From: an alpha proteobacterium BAL199
Lineage (GTDB): Bacteria; Pseudomonadota; Alphaproteobacteria; Thalassobaculales; Thalassobaculaceae
Length of the DNA stretch: 64,000 nucleotides
Assembly: GCA_000171835.1 (NCBI GenBank)
Contig: ABHC01000013.1
Coordinates: forward strand, 40,340 to 104,339
Direction of reading: 5' to 3'
Notes under the pieces: model-generated
Database searches by the model: none
What the model saw: the letters and a program-made list of their open reading frames with translations, nothing else
Told to the model about the DNA's origin: nothing
Part shown: positions 9,623 to 18,880 of the stretch, piece by piece
How the letters are laid out: each line of letters begins with the position of its first letter
How positions within the stretch are numbered: the first letter of the stretch is position 1
Position numbers and translations under genes: made by a program

Positions 9623-9715
9623 AGAATGCTCCCTTGCTTAAGTCCGTGCCTTGATAAGCCTGACAGCAAGTTCGTCAACACTGTCGTACACCGGTCAAGT
9701 CAGTGACGGTGCCGG

Positions 9716-12142
9716 CTATTTCAACAGGAATGACGACAATCGGGTCCGCAAATCGGTCACGACGGCGTCCCAGCGTTCAGACGGATCCCGGAAGAACAGA
9801 CGCATGCTCGGCGCCCAGGGCACGAAGGGGGTTCCAAACTGCTGCCAGATCACGCGCTCGCGTGACGACCGGAACACGTAGGCTGGACATCCGACAGCAC
9901 CAGCCATCCAAGCCAGCGAGATCATCGGCGTAACAGCGGCGTCGCTGACCTGAAGCAGCGCCAGTACATCTTCGAGATCATTGGTGAGATCGACGCCCTC
10001 AGGCGTTACAAACTCGAAGCCATGTTGCTGGCCGAGTTCGTAGAGGCGCTCTTTCTCTTCGTCCGTCGACGAGTACTGGAGATTGACCGCGACCGTACCG
10101 GGCGGAATCGCCGCCGCAAGTTCCTCCACGGACAGGTATTGCTGGTTCCGATTCCGATTCCTCAACTTGCTACGCCAAGACAAAGCGAGGCGCGGCTGAC
10201 CCGGAAACCGTTCGTTCAACCAGCGATGCCAACGCTCCAACCGCTCCGGTTCGAGCGTCAATCGTGCCGGGAAACGCTCGCCGCGCCGCTCCGTCCAGTC
10301 CCAATTGGCCCGAATCAGAAATTTGATCTCCGGCACATAGTACTGTGGCACGTGCAGCATCGGAATCTTGTACTGGAGGTTCGGGTCTCTCGTGTTCGGG
10401 TGACCATTTTCCGTACGAGGCAGGAACTCGATGCCCTCATAGGTCCGGCTCAACAAATTTACGAGACGAGGATCACAATCCACCACCAATCGCTGCGTGT
10501 CTCGCCGTAAAAACGGCAAGTACCACGACAGCATCACCTCGTCGCCCATGCCCTGTTCCATGTACGCCAGAAGGTGAGCGTCATGGTGATCCTTTGGGCC
10601 ACGCCAGATGGGCATTCGGAAATTTCGTCTTGGCGACGGGAAGCCCGGGGTCGCCCAACGTGCTTCGAGACGATTGAACCCAGTCTCCAACTCGCCGATC
10701 ATGATCATCGACATGCCGGAATTGAAGCGCGAAGAGGCCTCCATGTCCTTGTCGTTAGCGGCCTTCGCCAGGATCTCCGCTCGCTGAAACGCGTTAATGG
10801 CTGTGCCGTAGTCGCCGAGGGTTCGAACGTAGGTGCCGTAGTTCAGCCAACAGGTTGCCCGGGTGGGACGCGGTGCGATCGCCCAGCGCACATAGCGAAG
10901 AGCCGCAATCACGTCGTCGATATGAGTATAGACCATGCTCATCAAGTTGCTGGCCCGCTGATAGTCGGGCTTCAGGACCAGCGCGATTCGCAGTTCTCGC
11001 AGGGCGTCGGCAGTGCGCTCCTGTTCGTCCAGGAACAGCCCATAATTGTAGTGCAGTGCGTGATAGGATGGAAACTGTCGGACAATTCTGGGCCAAAGAG
11101 CCGACGCCAACTCGAACGCTTCGATATTCTTGTAAAGTCCGGCAAGAGCATCCCAGATTCTCGGATCTGCAGGCCCGGCGACCAACACGGAATCGACCCA
11201 GGCATGAGCCCGGTCGACTACGGCGACCTTGTCGGAATGAAGTTCATTGAACCGACAGAACAGATCGCAGATGCGATGAATTAACCCGAGATGGTTTCGA
11301 GCGTGCTGGAGCAAAAGAGTATTCGCCGCAATCCCGTGGTTCGGCCATTTTACCTTGTGGGTCAGTTCGCCTGCGCGGGACAACCGCCGCAGATCTCCGG
11401 GTGACAAACAGTACGCCTGCCAGACCCACGCGGCCTGCCTGACCGGTTGTTGGCGCAGCCCAAGATCGCCCTCGATCGAGTCGATCGCCTCGGCGGATTT
11501 CGGGTTCAAGACAAGAAGGCGCCGGGCTGCATCGTACCGATGTCGGTCCTCGGGCCCTGCAATTGCCAACAGATCCTGTAGAGCGGGTTCCAGGAAACGA
11601 CCCGGGTTCGAAGCGGCCCGCAGAAGGAAAACCATGGCACGGTCGCGGACCGACGGTTGGTTGGGCGCAAGAGCGGAAAGACGGTTGCCGATCTTGTAGG
11701 CCATATCCGGGTCGAGGCGACCGGCATCTCCGTCCCGCAGAACCTCGAGCGCCTGCGCGGGCTGCCCCGTCGACAGGTGCAGAAGCGCCGCCAACGCCCG
11801 AGGCCGTGGATCTTCAGGGAACAGCGTTGCAGCGCGACTGGTGGTGGCAAGTGCAGCTCGGGCGTGGCCAGCCAGTTCCTCAGCCCGGGCCAGGTTCAAC
11901 AGCGCACGCGGATCGGAATGATGCTCGGCATGGCTTGCCCTGGAAAAATACCGGACGGCATCTCGAACCTCGTCCGCCCGGACAGAGATTTGCCCAGCCA
12001 AGGTCAGCGCGGAAGTCGACGCCGGATCCTCGGCCAGCACTCGCCGTACACAATGCCGCGCTCCGGTCAGGTTCCCGGATTGCACCAGCAACTGCGCCCG
12101 GGAGAGTGGGCCGGGCAACGACGCCTGCTTGATCGATTCCAT
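9716..12142 (-). CDS. Large TPR protein with GT9-like C-terminal domain
   Basis: An 808-residue protein if translated from the ATG at 12142 (MESIKQASLPGPLSRAQLLV). The open frame extends upstream through the terminator hairpin and poly-A tract, which is not credible coding. TPR-like repeats cover about residues 10-470. The C-terminal region (YMEQGMGDEVMLSWYLPFL, LALSWRSKLRN, AVNLQYSS, LLQVSDAAVTPMISLAWMAGA) is the same GT9-like domain as in its two paralogues, again with the usual HLAGALGKPVW stretch altered. It lies directly downstream of the RTX gene and its terminator, which suggests a role in modifying that protein. Catalytic activity is uncertain. Confidence 0.76.
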   Translation of the reverse strand: MESIKQASLPGPLSRAQLLVQSGNLTGARHCVRRVLAEDPASTSALTLAGQISVRADEVRDAVRYFSRASHAEHHSDPRALLNLARAEELAGHARAALATTSRAATLFPEDPRPRALAALLHLSTGQPAQALEVLRDGDAGRLDPDMAYKIGNRLSALAPNQPSVRDRAMVFLLRAASNPGRFLEPALQDLLAIAGPEDRHRYDAARRLLVLNPKSAEAIDSIEGDLGLRQQPVRQAAWVWQAYCLSPGDLRRLSRAGELTHKVKWPNHGIAANTLLLQHARNHLGLIHRICDLFCRFNELHSDKVAVVDRAHAWVDSVLVAGPADPRIWDALAGLYKNIEAFELASALWPRIVRQFPSYHALHYNYGLFLDEQERTADALRELRIALVLKPDYQRASNLMSMVYTHIDDVIAALRYVRWAIAPRPTRATCWLNYGTYVRTLGDYGTAINAFQRAEILAKAANDKDMEASSRFNSGMSMIMIGELETGFNRLEARWATPGFPSPRRNFRMPIWRGPKDHHDAHLLAYMEQGMGDEVMLSWYLPFLRRDTQRLVVDCDPRLVNLLSRTYEGIEFLPRTENGHPNTRDPNLQYKIPMLHVPQYYVPEIKFLIRANWDWTERRGERFPARLTLEPERLERWHRWLNERFPGQPRLALSWRSKLRNRNRNQQYLSVEELAAAIPPGTVAVNLQYSSTDEEKERLYELGQQHGFEFVTPEGVDLTNDLEDVLALLQVSDAAVTPMISLAWMAGAVGCPAYVFRSSRERVIWQQFGTPFVPWAPSMRLFFRDPSERWDAVVTDLRTRLSSFLLK

Positions 12143-12175
12143 TGAGACTCGGTACCGAAGGGTCAGCGAATGGCG

Positions 12176-12210
12176 AAAAAAAAAAAAGGGGGGCGCTAAA
12201 TGAGCGCCCC
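12176..12210 (-). terminator. Rho-independent terminator of the RTX gene
   Basis: A perfect 8-bp stem, GGGGCGCT (12190-12197) with AGCGCCCC (12203-12210), and a 5-base loop. On the minus strand it is followed by an uninterrupted run of 12 T (12187-12176). It lies 27 bp past the RTX stop codon and 34 bp before the TPR gene start, so it should end most RTX transcripts and leave the TPR gene to read-through or its own promoter. Confidence 0.93.
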
Positions 12211-12236
12211 TCCTCGATATTAACAGACGTTCGAGA

Positions 12237-13934
12237 TCAGAGGAACTCGAAGTCGTTGATGTCGACCACCGACACACCGGTCAGTCGGATCATCAGGTAG
12301 TTGCTCGCGTTACCGTGGACCATGACAACCAGGTCATTACCCGAGGAGACGTAAGCGATCGTGTTGACGCCACCGAAGGTGACAGCGTTGCCGAACACAC
12401 CCGGGGTACCTGCCGTGCTTACGACACCCGTGAGCAACTGGATCTTGTCAGTGCCACGTGCGAAGCCGGAGATCAGGTGAACCGAGGCGTTTAACGCAGT
12501 AAACCCGGCGATCGCCGTGTTGACCGCGCTGATACCGAACACGAACCGATCGGCACCATCGCCACCGACCAACGTATCGGCACCAAGCGTGTTGGTAGCA
12601 TACAGCGAGTCGGCGCCGTCGCCACCGGACATGATGTCGTTACCGCTGCCGCTGAAGACGAGGTCGTTGCCGGCCCCACCAGACAGCGTGTCGGTCCCGT
12701 CACCACCAGACAACGTGTCGTTGCCTTCGCCACCGTACATGACCGAGCCAGTCGACAGACCAAGCAACAGGTCGTTGCCGATGCCACCAACCAAGGTGTC
12801 GAGGCCTTCGCCGCCGGACAACGTGTCGTTGCCTTCACCACCGGACAGCAGATCGTTGCCAGTGTGACCACGGAGGACGTCGTTACCGGCTCCACCGAAG
12901 AACGCGAAGGTGAAGTTGACGGTACCGTTCTTGGAACCGAACAGAGTGTCGTCGCCGTCACCACCGTATACAACCTGAAGACCAGCGACGTTGACCGACG
13001 CGCCAGAGAAGCTGATCAGGTCATTGCCGGCACCGCCGTACAGCAACGCCACACCAGAAGCCAACGTCGCGGCAAGGATCGTGTCCTGGCCATCGCCGCC
13101 GTAAACGGTGTCAGAACCCAGACCGGCCACGATCAAGTCGTTGCCCGTGGCGCCCATGATCGAGTCGTCACCCTCACCACCGGTGATGCTGTCGTTGCCG
13201 TCATTGCCGTAGAGCGTATCGGCAGCGCTGCCACCGATCAGGATGTCGTTGCCCAGGTTGCCCCAGAGCACGTCAGCGCCATCTTCACCGGACAGAACGT
13301 CGTTGCCCTGACCGCCGTACGCGATGTCGTTTCCGGTGCCGCCCGACAACGTGTCGTTGCCAAGGTTGCCGTAGATGAGGTCAGCATTCTGACCAGCCGA
13401 CACAAGATCGTTATCCTGGCCACCGAAGATGCTGTCCGCACCGCCGGCAGTCGTGATCACGTCGTTGCCCTCTTCTCCAAACACCACAGTGTTCGACGTA
13501 TTGGTCGTGACGATCGCCACCGTGTCGTTGCCCTGGCCGCCATAAATGGTGGCCGCGCCCGTGACGTTGGTGAAGATATCGTTGCCGAGGTTACCGAACA
13601 TGACGTCGGTGCCAGCACCGCCATCAATGATGTCGTTGCCCTGACCGCCGTACAACGTGTCAGCGTCATCGCCACCGAGCAACGAGTCGTCGCCGATATT
13701 GCCGTAAATCAGATCCAGGCCAGTATCGCCCGAAACCGTGTCTGCGTCCTGTCCACCGAAGACGGTGTCCGAACCGCCAGCCGCAGAAATCAGGTCATTG
13801 CCCTGGTTACCATAGATCAGATCCGCGCCATCAAGCGCACTTACCGTATCCGGGCCGGCAAGCGCGGAGATCACGTCGGCGCTGGCGGTGCCCGTGAGCA
13901 GCTCGCTAGAGGTCGTGCCAGTAATGTTCGCCAT
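12237..13934 (-). CDS. RTX (hemolysin-type calcium-binding repeat) secreted protein
   Basis: A 565-residue acidic, Gly/Asp/Asn-rich protein with no N-terminal signal peptide. From about residue 25 to 470 it consists of nonapeptide-type repeats. Some are canonical (GGEGNDTLSGG); many are a variant alternating YGNLGNDTL and GGQGNDxV units. The last about 90 residues are non-repetitive and end in DINDFEFL, fitting an uncleaved type I secretion signal. Ca2+-binding beta-roll folding outside the cell is expected for the family. AGGAGTTACAACG precedes the ATG, and a 283-bp intergenic region lies upstream. The dedicated terminator, nearby exporter and glycosyltransferases suggest an abundant, possibly glycosylated surface protein. 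Confidence 0.9.
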   Translation of the reverse strand: MANITGTTSSELLTGTASADVISALAGPDTVSALDGADLIYGNQGNDLISAAGGSDTVFGGQDADTVSGDTGLDLIYGNIGDDSLLGGDDADTLYGGQGNDIIDGGAGTDVMFGNLGNDIFTNVTGAATIYGGQGNDTVAIVTTNTSNTVVFGEEGNDVITTAGGADSIFGGQDNDLVSAGQNADLIYGNLGNDTLSGGTGNDIAYGGQGNDVLSGEDGADVLWGNLGNDILIGGSAADTLYGNDGNDSITGGEGDDSIMGATGNDLIVAGLGSDTVYGGDGQDTILAATLASGVALLYGGAGNDLISFSGASVNVAGLQVVYGGDGDDTLFGSKNGTVNFTFAFFGGAGNDVLRGHTGNDLLSGGEGNDTLSGGEGLDTLVGGIGNDLLLGLSTGSVMYGGEGNDTLSGGDGTDTLSGGAGNDLVFSGSGNDIMSGGDGADSLYATNTLGADTLVGGDGADRFVFGISAVNTAIAGFTALNASVHLISGFARGTDKIQLLTGVVSTAGTPGVFGNAVTFGGVNTIAYVSSGNDLVVMVHGNASNYLMIRLTGVSVVDINDFEFL

Positions 13935-14217
13935 CGTTGTAACTCCTAGACTCCCTACAGAGCGTGTGTGCGTCTGAACGATGCTGATCGACCGAAGACG
14001 ATCACCACCCTCCCCTGTCAGACCGCGTTCTCACGCAACAGCGCCAGCAGCTACCAGGGAGGACGTTTTGGTTTTACAGCAGGTAATCCGGCTGATGCAA
14101 GCGGCGTGAGGGGAAAATCACCTAGTCATTAGACGTTAGCGGCAACCGGTGAATTCCTTGTGACAAATTTGCCACAAGATCGTCCGCCGCAGCGGGCGAC
14201 GCGAAGTGGTAGCTGGT

Positions 14218-15399
14218 TCACGGGTGCGACCGGCTGGTGCAGGCTGCCACCACGGTGTCCAAGGCGGTCGCCGGTCGAGCCGAAAGTTGGCGGGCACAGT
14301 GCGTCGCACGCTCGGCAAATTGCGGGTTGTCCGCGGTCGTGGCGAGCGCCCGGCCAACGTCTTCCACCGAGAAACGTCCAGCGCCACGGAGCGCCACCGC
14401 CACGCCCAGCCGGCCAAGGGCGTCCGAGTTCGCGAATTGTTCGAAGTGGCGGGGAGCGAGCAACTGCGGTCGCCCAAGCCCAAGGGTCTGTTCGGCGGTA
14501 CCGACGCCGGCATGATGGATAATAACTTTCGATTTCTCAGCCATAGCCCGCATATCCTGCGGTTCGTCCCAGACTCGAAGGCCCCTCTCTCGCCACGCGT
14601 TGCGCTGCGCCGCCGTCGAGTCGCGCAAGAAGACCGTCCCCAGGCGGCCGGTTGCTGCCAAGCCCTCGAGAACACGGTCGGTGAACGCGAATCCAGCCGA
14701 CAGATACGCGAAGTAGCTGTCCTGCGGTAACCCGGTGACTGGACGTGGCGGTGGAGCAATCGGACCGATTGCCTGCTCCGAGCGTACGGCCCGCCAAGGA
14801 TCAAGCTCAGGCAGCGTGATCACGTACCGCTGGGTGCCCTCGAACAACAATGGGAGCCGACTTGGCGTCGGTCGACCGCGCGCCGACTGCACCTTGCCCA
14901 CCACCTCCAGCAACCGGACTTCTTCAAACGCAGGTCGGGCTTTTCTGAAGGGTAGAAATTGTTCGGTTTCGAACGGCGGCAGAGTGAAACCATCACCAAT
15001 CGGGATCCACGGAACAGGCCCGCCGAACAGCGCCAAATTGGCCGTCGGAGCATAGTCGGTCACCACCAGATCTGGTGCTGCCAACTCAATCAACCCATGC
15101 CATCCAGCCACCAGCGGTGCGAGCCGCTCAACGCCAGAAAAGCCGACGGCTCCGAGAATGTCGCCCACCGTTACCGGTTGGGTGCCGTCAGGTCCTCGGA
15201 TCGGTTCGACCCGAGCCAGCGGTGCTTGCAACACCTCGAAACCAGCCGACTGAACCGCGCGTCCGGCCAGTTCGAGCTGCCGCACGGCAAATCGACACCG
15301 CACACCCGCGTCGCGCAACCGCTCAGCGATTTTGATCAGCCGCGAAACATGACCAAGCCCGTCACCCAACTCCCACGCGAACAGTACGGTACGGGTCAA
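14218..15399 (-). CDS. Glycosyltransferase, GT1/UGT-like (GT-B)
   Basis: A 393-residue GT-B enzyme. The N-terminus VLFAWELGDGLGHVSRLIKI is the acceptor-side loop of the MurG/GtfB-type fold. The C-terminal donor site shows KVIIHHAGVGTAEQTLGLG followed by PQLLAPRHFEQFANSDALGR, matching the HxGxGT and H/DQ positions of family 1 transferases. The start codon is an unusual TTG at 15399, overlapping the TGA of the upstream TPR gene (TTGA). No better start exists because the conserved N-terminus begins immediately. It is therefore translationally coupled to the TPR-GT9 protein. Donor and acceptor unknown. Confidence 0.83.
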   Translation of the reverse strand: MTRTVLFAWELGDGLGHVSRLIKIAERLRDAGVRCRFAVRQLELAGRAVQSAGFEVLQAPLARVEPIRGPDGTQPVTVGDILGAVGFSGVERLAPLVAGWHGLIELAAPDLVVTDYAPTANLALFGGPVPWIPIGDGFTLPPFETEQFLPFRKARPAFEEVRLLEVVGKVQSARGRPTPSRLPLLFEGTQRYVITLPELDPWRAVRSEQAIGPIAPPPRPVTGLPQDSYFAYLSAGFAFTDRVLEGLAATGRLGTVFLRDSTAAQRNAWRERGLRVWDEPQDMRAMAEKSKVIIHHAGVGTAEQTLGLGRPQLLAPRHFEQFANSDALGRLGVAVALRGAGRFSVEDVGRALATTADNPQFAERATHCARQLSARPATALDTVVAACTSRSHP

Positions 15400-17177
15400 C
15401 GCGACTCACCCGCCGTGACGGTCCGTCGACTTGCGACGGTTTCGCGCAACGCGACGCCGACTCGTTCGAATACGCCGTCCCAGTCTCCAAGGGTGGTCTG
15501 CCGGAACAACCGTGCGGTCGGATACCAAGGGCTGTCTTCCCGCCCAACGAGCCATCGCCAATCGGCGTTCCGGGACAGCACCACCCAGACCGGCTTGCCG
15601 AGGGCACCGGCAAGATGCGCCACCGAGGTGCAGGTGGTGATGACCAAGTCCAATTGCCCCATGGCAAGAGCGGTATCGCGGAAACTCGACAGGCGTTCGT
15701 TGAGCCGGACCACCGAATCGGGCGCGTTTGCGACTTCAGGCTCGCGTTCGCCCTTCTGAAGCGAGAAAAACTGGACGCCATCATGATCGAACAGCGGCAT
15801 CCAGGATTCCAGTTTGGTAGAACGGGTACGGTCGTTCGGAAACTGGGGATTGCCCCCGAACACGAACCCTACCTTCAGGCGCCGCGGGTCCGCTTCGGGG
15901 ATCGGAAAGTCGGCCCCGGGCGGAACAGCGAGATAGGGCACCGAGTTGGGAAGCAGCTCCAAAGTGTCAATTCGCAACACCCGTGTCGCCGACAGCAGCG
16001 GCAGGTGGATATCCGCCGGCGGTGGCGGCGCGAAACGCGGAATGATCTGGTCGATTCCGGGCAACCCCTCGAGCAATGACAATAGGTTATCGTGGCACTC
16101 CAGCACGATGCGGCCCGTCTCACCCTTGCGCTCGACAATCAGCGGAATGAACCGCAGGAACTGTAGAACATCGCCGATTCCCTGCTCGGTATGCAGCAGG
16201 AGCGTGCGTCCGTCAAACGGGCCGCCGTCCCACAAAGGCTGAGGAAACGCCCGCCGCTTGGACGGAAAATGCTCGTACTGCCACCGCCATTCGTACTCGT
16301 CGAAGCCGGCCTTGAGCTGACCGTCACACAGCAATGCCAGGGACAGGTTCCAGTGCAGTTCCGCATTGCTCGGCCGGCAGGCAATGGCTCGGCGGTAGCT
16401 CTTGATCGCCGGAGCCAGAAGCTCCTCGGCCCGGTACAGATTGCCGTAGTTGTAGTAGACGCCACCATCCTCGGGCGCCAGGCACATCGAGCGACGATAG
16501 GCGGTCCGGGCCTGATCGTACCGACCCATCTTTCTCAGCAAGGCGCCGAAGTTCGACAGAACATAGGGCTTGTAGCCGAGCAACTCGAGCGAACGCCGAT
16601 ACAACTGCAGGGCTTCATCGAACTGCTCGTTCGATTGCAGCAGATTGGCAAGGTTCAGCGCGGCATCCCCGAACGTCGGATCAGTGAAGAGCGCTTGCCG
16701 GTACACCCGCTCGGCACGATCACGATTGCCTTTTGTTTCCAGAGCTTTGGCAAGCGCTATCCGGTACGTGCGACGAAACGGGTTCAAGTTGACCGCCGCG
16801 TCGTAGGACACGATCGCGCGGTCCGTGTTTCCTTGTTTCTCCTGTGCCGCCCCCAGAAGCCCGTAGAGATCGTCGTTTCCCGGCGCTCGCCCAAGCCCGC
16901 GTGTCGCCAGTTGTTCAGCCTCGCGCGCCCTGCCTGTGCGTAGCGCAAGCCGGGCCGCGACCGCGAGCAACGCCGAGTCGGCGTTGGCCCCGGCCTTCGC
17001 CATGGCCCGCCGGACGTCCTCGGTCGCTCCCGCGAAATTCCCTCTGTCGAGCCGTGCCGAAGCGCGATGCCGCAGCAAAGCCGGATCACCAGGGGCCCGG
17101 CTCAGTGCCTGCTCGATTTGCTCAAGGCTCGGCGGTTTTCGAGGGTCGAACCGCACGGTCGACGTCGCGGCATTCAT
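15396..17177 (-). CDS. TPR protein with GT9-like glycosyltransferase domain
   Basis: A 593-residue protein from the ATG at 17177, preferred because it gives the 4-bp ATGA overlap with the upstream gene and has AAGGAACGGAAG before it. About residues 15-310 are TPR repeats (for example AYRRSMCLAPEDGGVYYNYG). The C-terminal GT9-like domain is the best preserved of the three paralogues: LLHTEQGIGDVLQFLRFI, VGFVFGGNPQFPNDRTRS, QFFSLQKGE and TSVAHLAGALGKPVWVVL. Family members are probable protein or glycan glycosyltransferases. The intact motifs make this the likeliest active copy. Confidence 0.83.
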   Translation of the reverse strand: MNAATSTVRFDPRKPPSLEQIEQALSRAPGDPALLRHRASARLDRGNFAGATEDVRRAMAKAGANADSALLAVAARLALRTGRAREAEQLATRGLGRAPGNDDLYGLLGAAQEKQGNTDRAIVSYDAAVNLNPFRRTYRIALAKALETKGNRDRAERVYRQALFTDPTFGDAALNLANLLQSNEQFDEALQLYRRSLELLGYKPYVLSNFGALLRKMGRYDQARTAYRRSMCLAPEDGGVYYNYGNLYRAEELLAPAIKSYRRAIACRPSNAELHWNLSLALLCDGQLKAGFDEYEWRWQYEHFPSKRRAFPQPLWDGGPFDGRTLLLHTEQGIGDVLQFLRFIPLIVERKGETGRIVLECHDNLLSLLEGLPGIDQIIPRFAPPPPADIHLPLLSATRVLRIDTLELLPNSVPYLAVPPGADFPIPEADPRRLKVGFVFGGNPQFPNDRTRSTKLESWMPLFDHDGVQFFSLQKGEREPEVANAPDSVVRLNERLSSFRDTALAMGQLDLVITTCTSVAHLAGALGKPVWVVLSRNADWRWLVGREDSPWYPTARLFRQTTLGDWDGVFERVGVALRETVASRRTVTAGESR

Positions 17178-18880
17178 TCTTCCGTTCCTTTCCGGCTCCC
17201 CAGGGACACCACACCGTACTTGGCCAGCCAACCAAGCGTGCGGGTCACCCGTACCCGGCGTTTCGACTCGAAGGCCCGCACGCAGGACTCCACCGTCTGA
17301 TCACCGTCGCGGATCACATTGACGAGCGCCTCGGTCTCCTCGCCGTCGAGGAGCGCGTTGGCGGCGAACACGTTGCAGGACATGGCCGTCAGATCGGTCA
17401 CGGCCGGGCCGTACGGATCGATCCGTACCGCAACGTCACCCGACAAATCTGCGCTGGCATGGGCCCCAAAGACATCGAAAGGATCGGTGAAACGCGGGTT
17501 CCTGGCCTGCCATCGCGGCGGTGCAATCTCCGTGTCGACCCGACGCCGTTCAGCCAATTCAGACCAGAGATCCTGATAGGTCCGTACAACTACGGACCAG
17601 TCATATCGCTCGCGAACCCGCCGACGACCCGCCTCCCCCATCTGCCGGCGACGGTTCGGATCACGGACCAAGGCTTCCAGTGCGTCAGCGAATGCCGGAA
17701 CATCAACAACCGTCATCTGGCTAACAAAGCCAATGTACAGATCGTAGCTAAGGTTATCCAAGACGTGGGCGTCGGCAACCGCGGCGCCGGTTCCAGGCGA
17801 TGGCATCCAGGTTGGAACGCGCAGTCCGGTGACGCCGTCGACTACGGTATCCTTGTACCCGTTCCAATCGCTGACCAGGCACGGCAACCCAGCAGCCATC
17901 GCCTCGACCGGCGTAATGCCGAAGCTCTCCTGGATGTTGTCAGACAACGATATGAAGACATCCGCCGCGGCCCAACTCGCGTCCGCGAGACTTCGATCGG
18001 CTCCGTCCAGAAAGTGCACTGCAACATCCGGACAGTACCGCGCGGCTCCGTCCCGATAGCCCTCTTCGGCGCCTTTTGTCGGAAACTGGCCGGTCTGTAC
18101 CAAGTGGATGCGGCCGTGCTCCGACCCCAAGCGTTGTGCCACACGCTGCGCTCCGAGATACATCGGCACAGGATGGGCCTTGGCGTGGTACGCAAGTCGC
18201 CCGAAGAACAACACCACCGTGTCGTGATCGTCGGCGCCGATCTGTTGACGCAACGAAGCCCGAGCCACGCCATCGCGGCTCAAGCGTTCAAACTTGTCGG
18301 CATCGACTCCGAGCGGAATCACCGGAGTCTGGACCGGACTGACCGGACGCACGCCAAGGCGCGTCTCCAGATAGTCCGCATAGTGCTCTTGTTGCCGCAG
18401 CACTACCTTGCGCGCAGCCTCGGATGTGCAGATCAGAGCGTCCCAGGACTGCACCGACCCGGTCAGCATCTCGCACACAATCTCCATGGCCTGCGTGCTG
18501 GAAAGCGTGTGGGTGATGCCGCACAGGCTGTAACCGCGCTGACTCAAATGCCGGCGCGTCATCGCTGTGCTAGCCAGTTGCGGATCCGGCACGAACAGCG
18601 TTCCGATACTCGCGATGCTCGACAGGTTCCTGCTGTTGAACACGTTCACTGGACGGGCGGCCAGCACCGGGTCGCCCGACACGATCGATGCTACTTGACG
18701 TCGAAACGCCGGCGCATGCGAATCCTTGAAGCCGATCCCGACATACCGGTCGACCTCTGCGTGCCGAACGAAGCCTTCCAGAAAACTCGCCCCGGCGATA
18801 TGCCGGCCCATAACCTGCTTACGGTTAGCATCGTAGGCCGACGGCTCGAACAGGATCGCGGCGTTGCTCCCCCGGCTCAC
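17174..18880 (-). CDS. Glycosyltransferase, GT4-like
   Basis: A 568-residue GT-B protein. I place the start at GTG 18880 (VSRGSNAAILFEPSAYDAN), because it overlaps the preceding stop as GTGA; the longer frame begins inside the upstream gene. The domain visible from about residue 190 includes TPVIPLGVDADKFERL, VVLFFGRLAYHAKAHPVPMY and ISLSDNIQESFGITPVEAMA, the family 4 E-x7-E signature. About 110 residues beyond the usual GT4 end carry an additional C-terminal region of unknown role. It lies in a chain of coupled genes (18877-19902 upstream, 15396-17177 downstream). Confidence 0.83.
   Translation of the reverse strand: MSRGSNAAILFEPSAYDANRKQVMGRHIAGASFLEGFVRHAEVDRYVGIGFKDSHAPAFRRQVASIVSGDPVLAARPVNVFNSRNLSSIASIGTLFVPDPQLASTAMTRRHLSQRGYSLCGITHTLSSTQAMEIVCEMLTGSVQSWDALICTSEAARKVVLRQQEHYADYLETRLGVRPVSPVQTPVIPLGVDADKFERLSRDGVARASLRQQIGADDHDTVVLFFGRLAYHAKAHPVPMYLGAQRVAQRLGSEHGRIHLVQTGQFPTKGAEEGYRDGAARYCPDVAVHFLDGADRSLADASWAAADVFISLSDNIQESFGITPVEAMAAGLPCLVSDWNGYKDTVVDGVTGLRVPTWMPSPGTGAAVADAHVLDNLSYDLYIGFVSQMTVVDVPAFADALEALVRDPNRRRQMGEAGRRRVRERYDWSVVVRTYQDLWSELAERRRVDTEIAPPRWQARNPRFTDPFDVFGAHASADLSGDVAVRIDPYGPAVTDLTAMSCNVFAANALLDGEETEALVNVIRDGDQTVESCVRAFESKRRVRVTRTLGWLAKYGVVSLGSRKGTEE

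Noticed and set aside
12237..13934. Periodic repeat pattern suggesting a CRISPR array
   Set aside because: The period (27/54 bp) and sequence encode calcium-binding nonapeptides; repeats are degenerate and there are no unique spacers.
12864..13949. A 361-residue open frame on the plus strand over the RTX gene
   Set aside because: It is exactly antisense to GGxGxD repeats; the codon periodicity of the RTX gene keeps the opposite frame open. Translation is V/A/R-rich and matches no family.
14073..14100. Possible sigma-70-type promoter of the RTX gene (TTGCAT, 16 bp, TGTAAA on the minus strand)
   Set aside because: Too weak a match to both hexamers to list as a feature without transcription start data.
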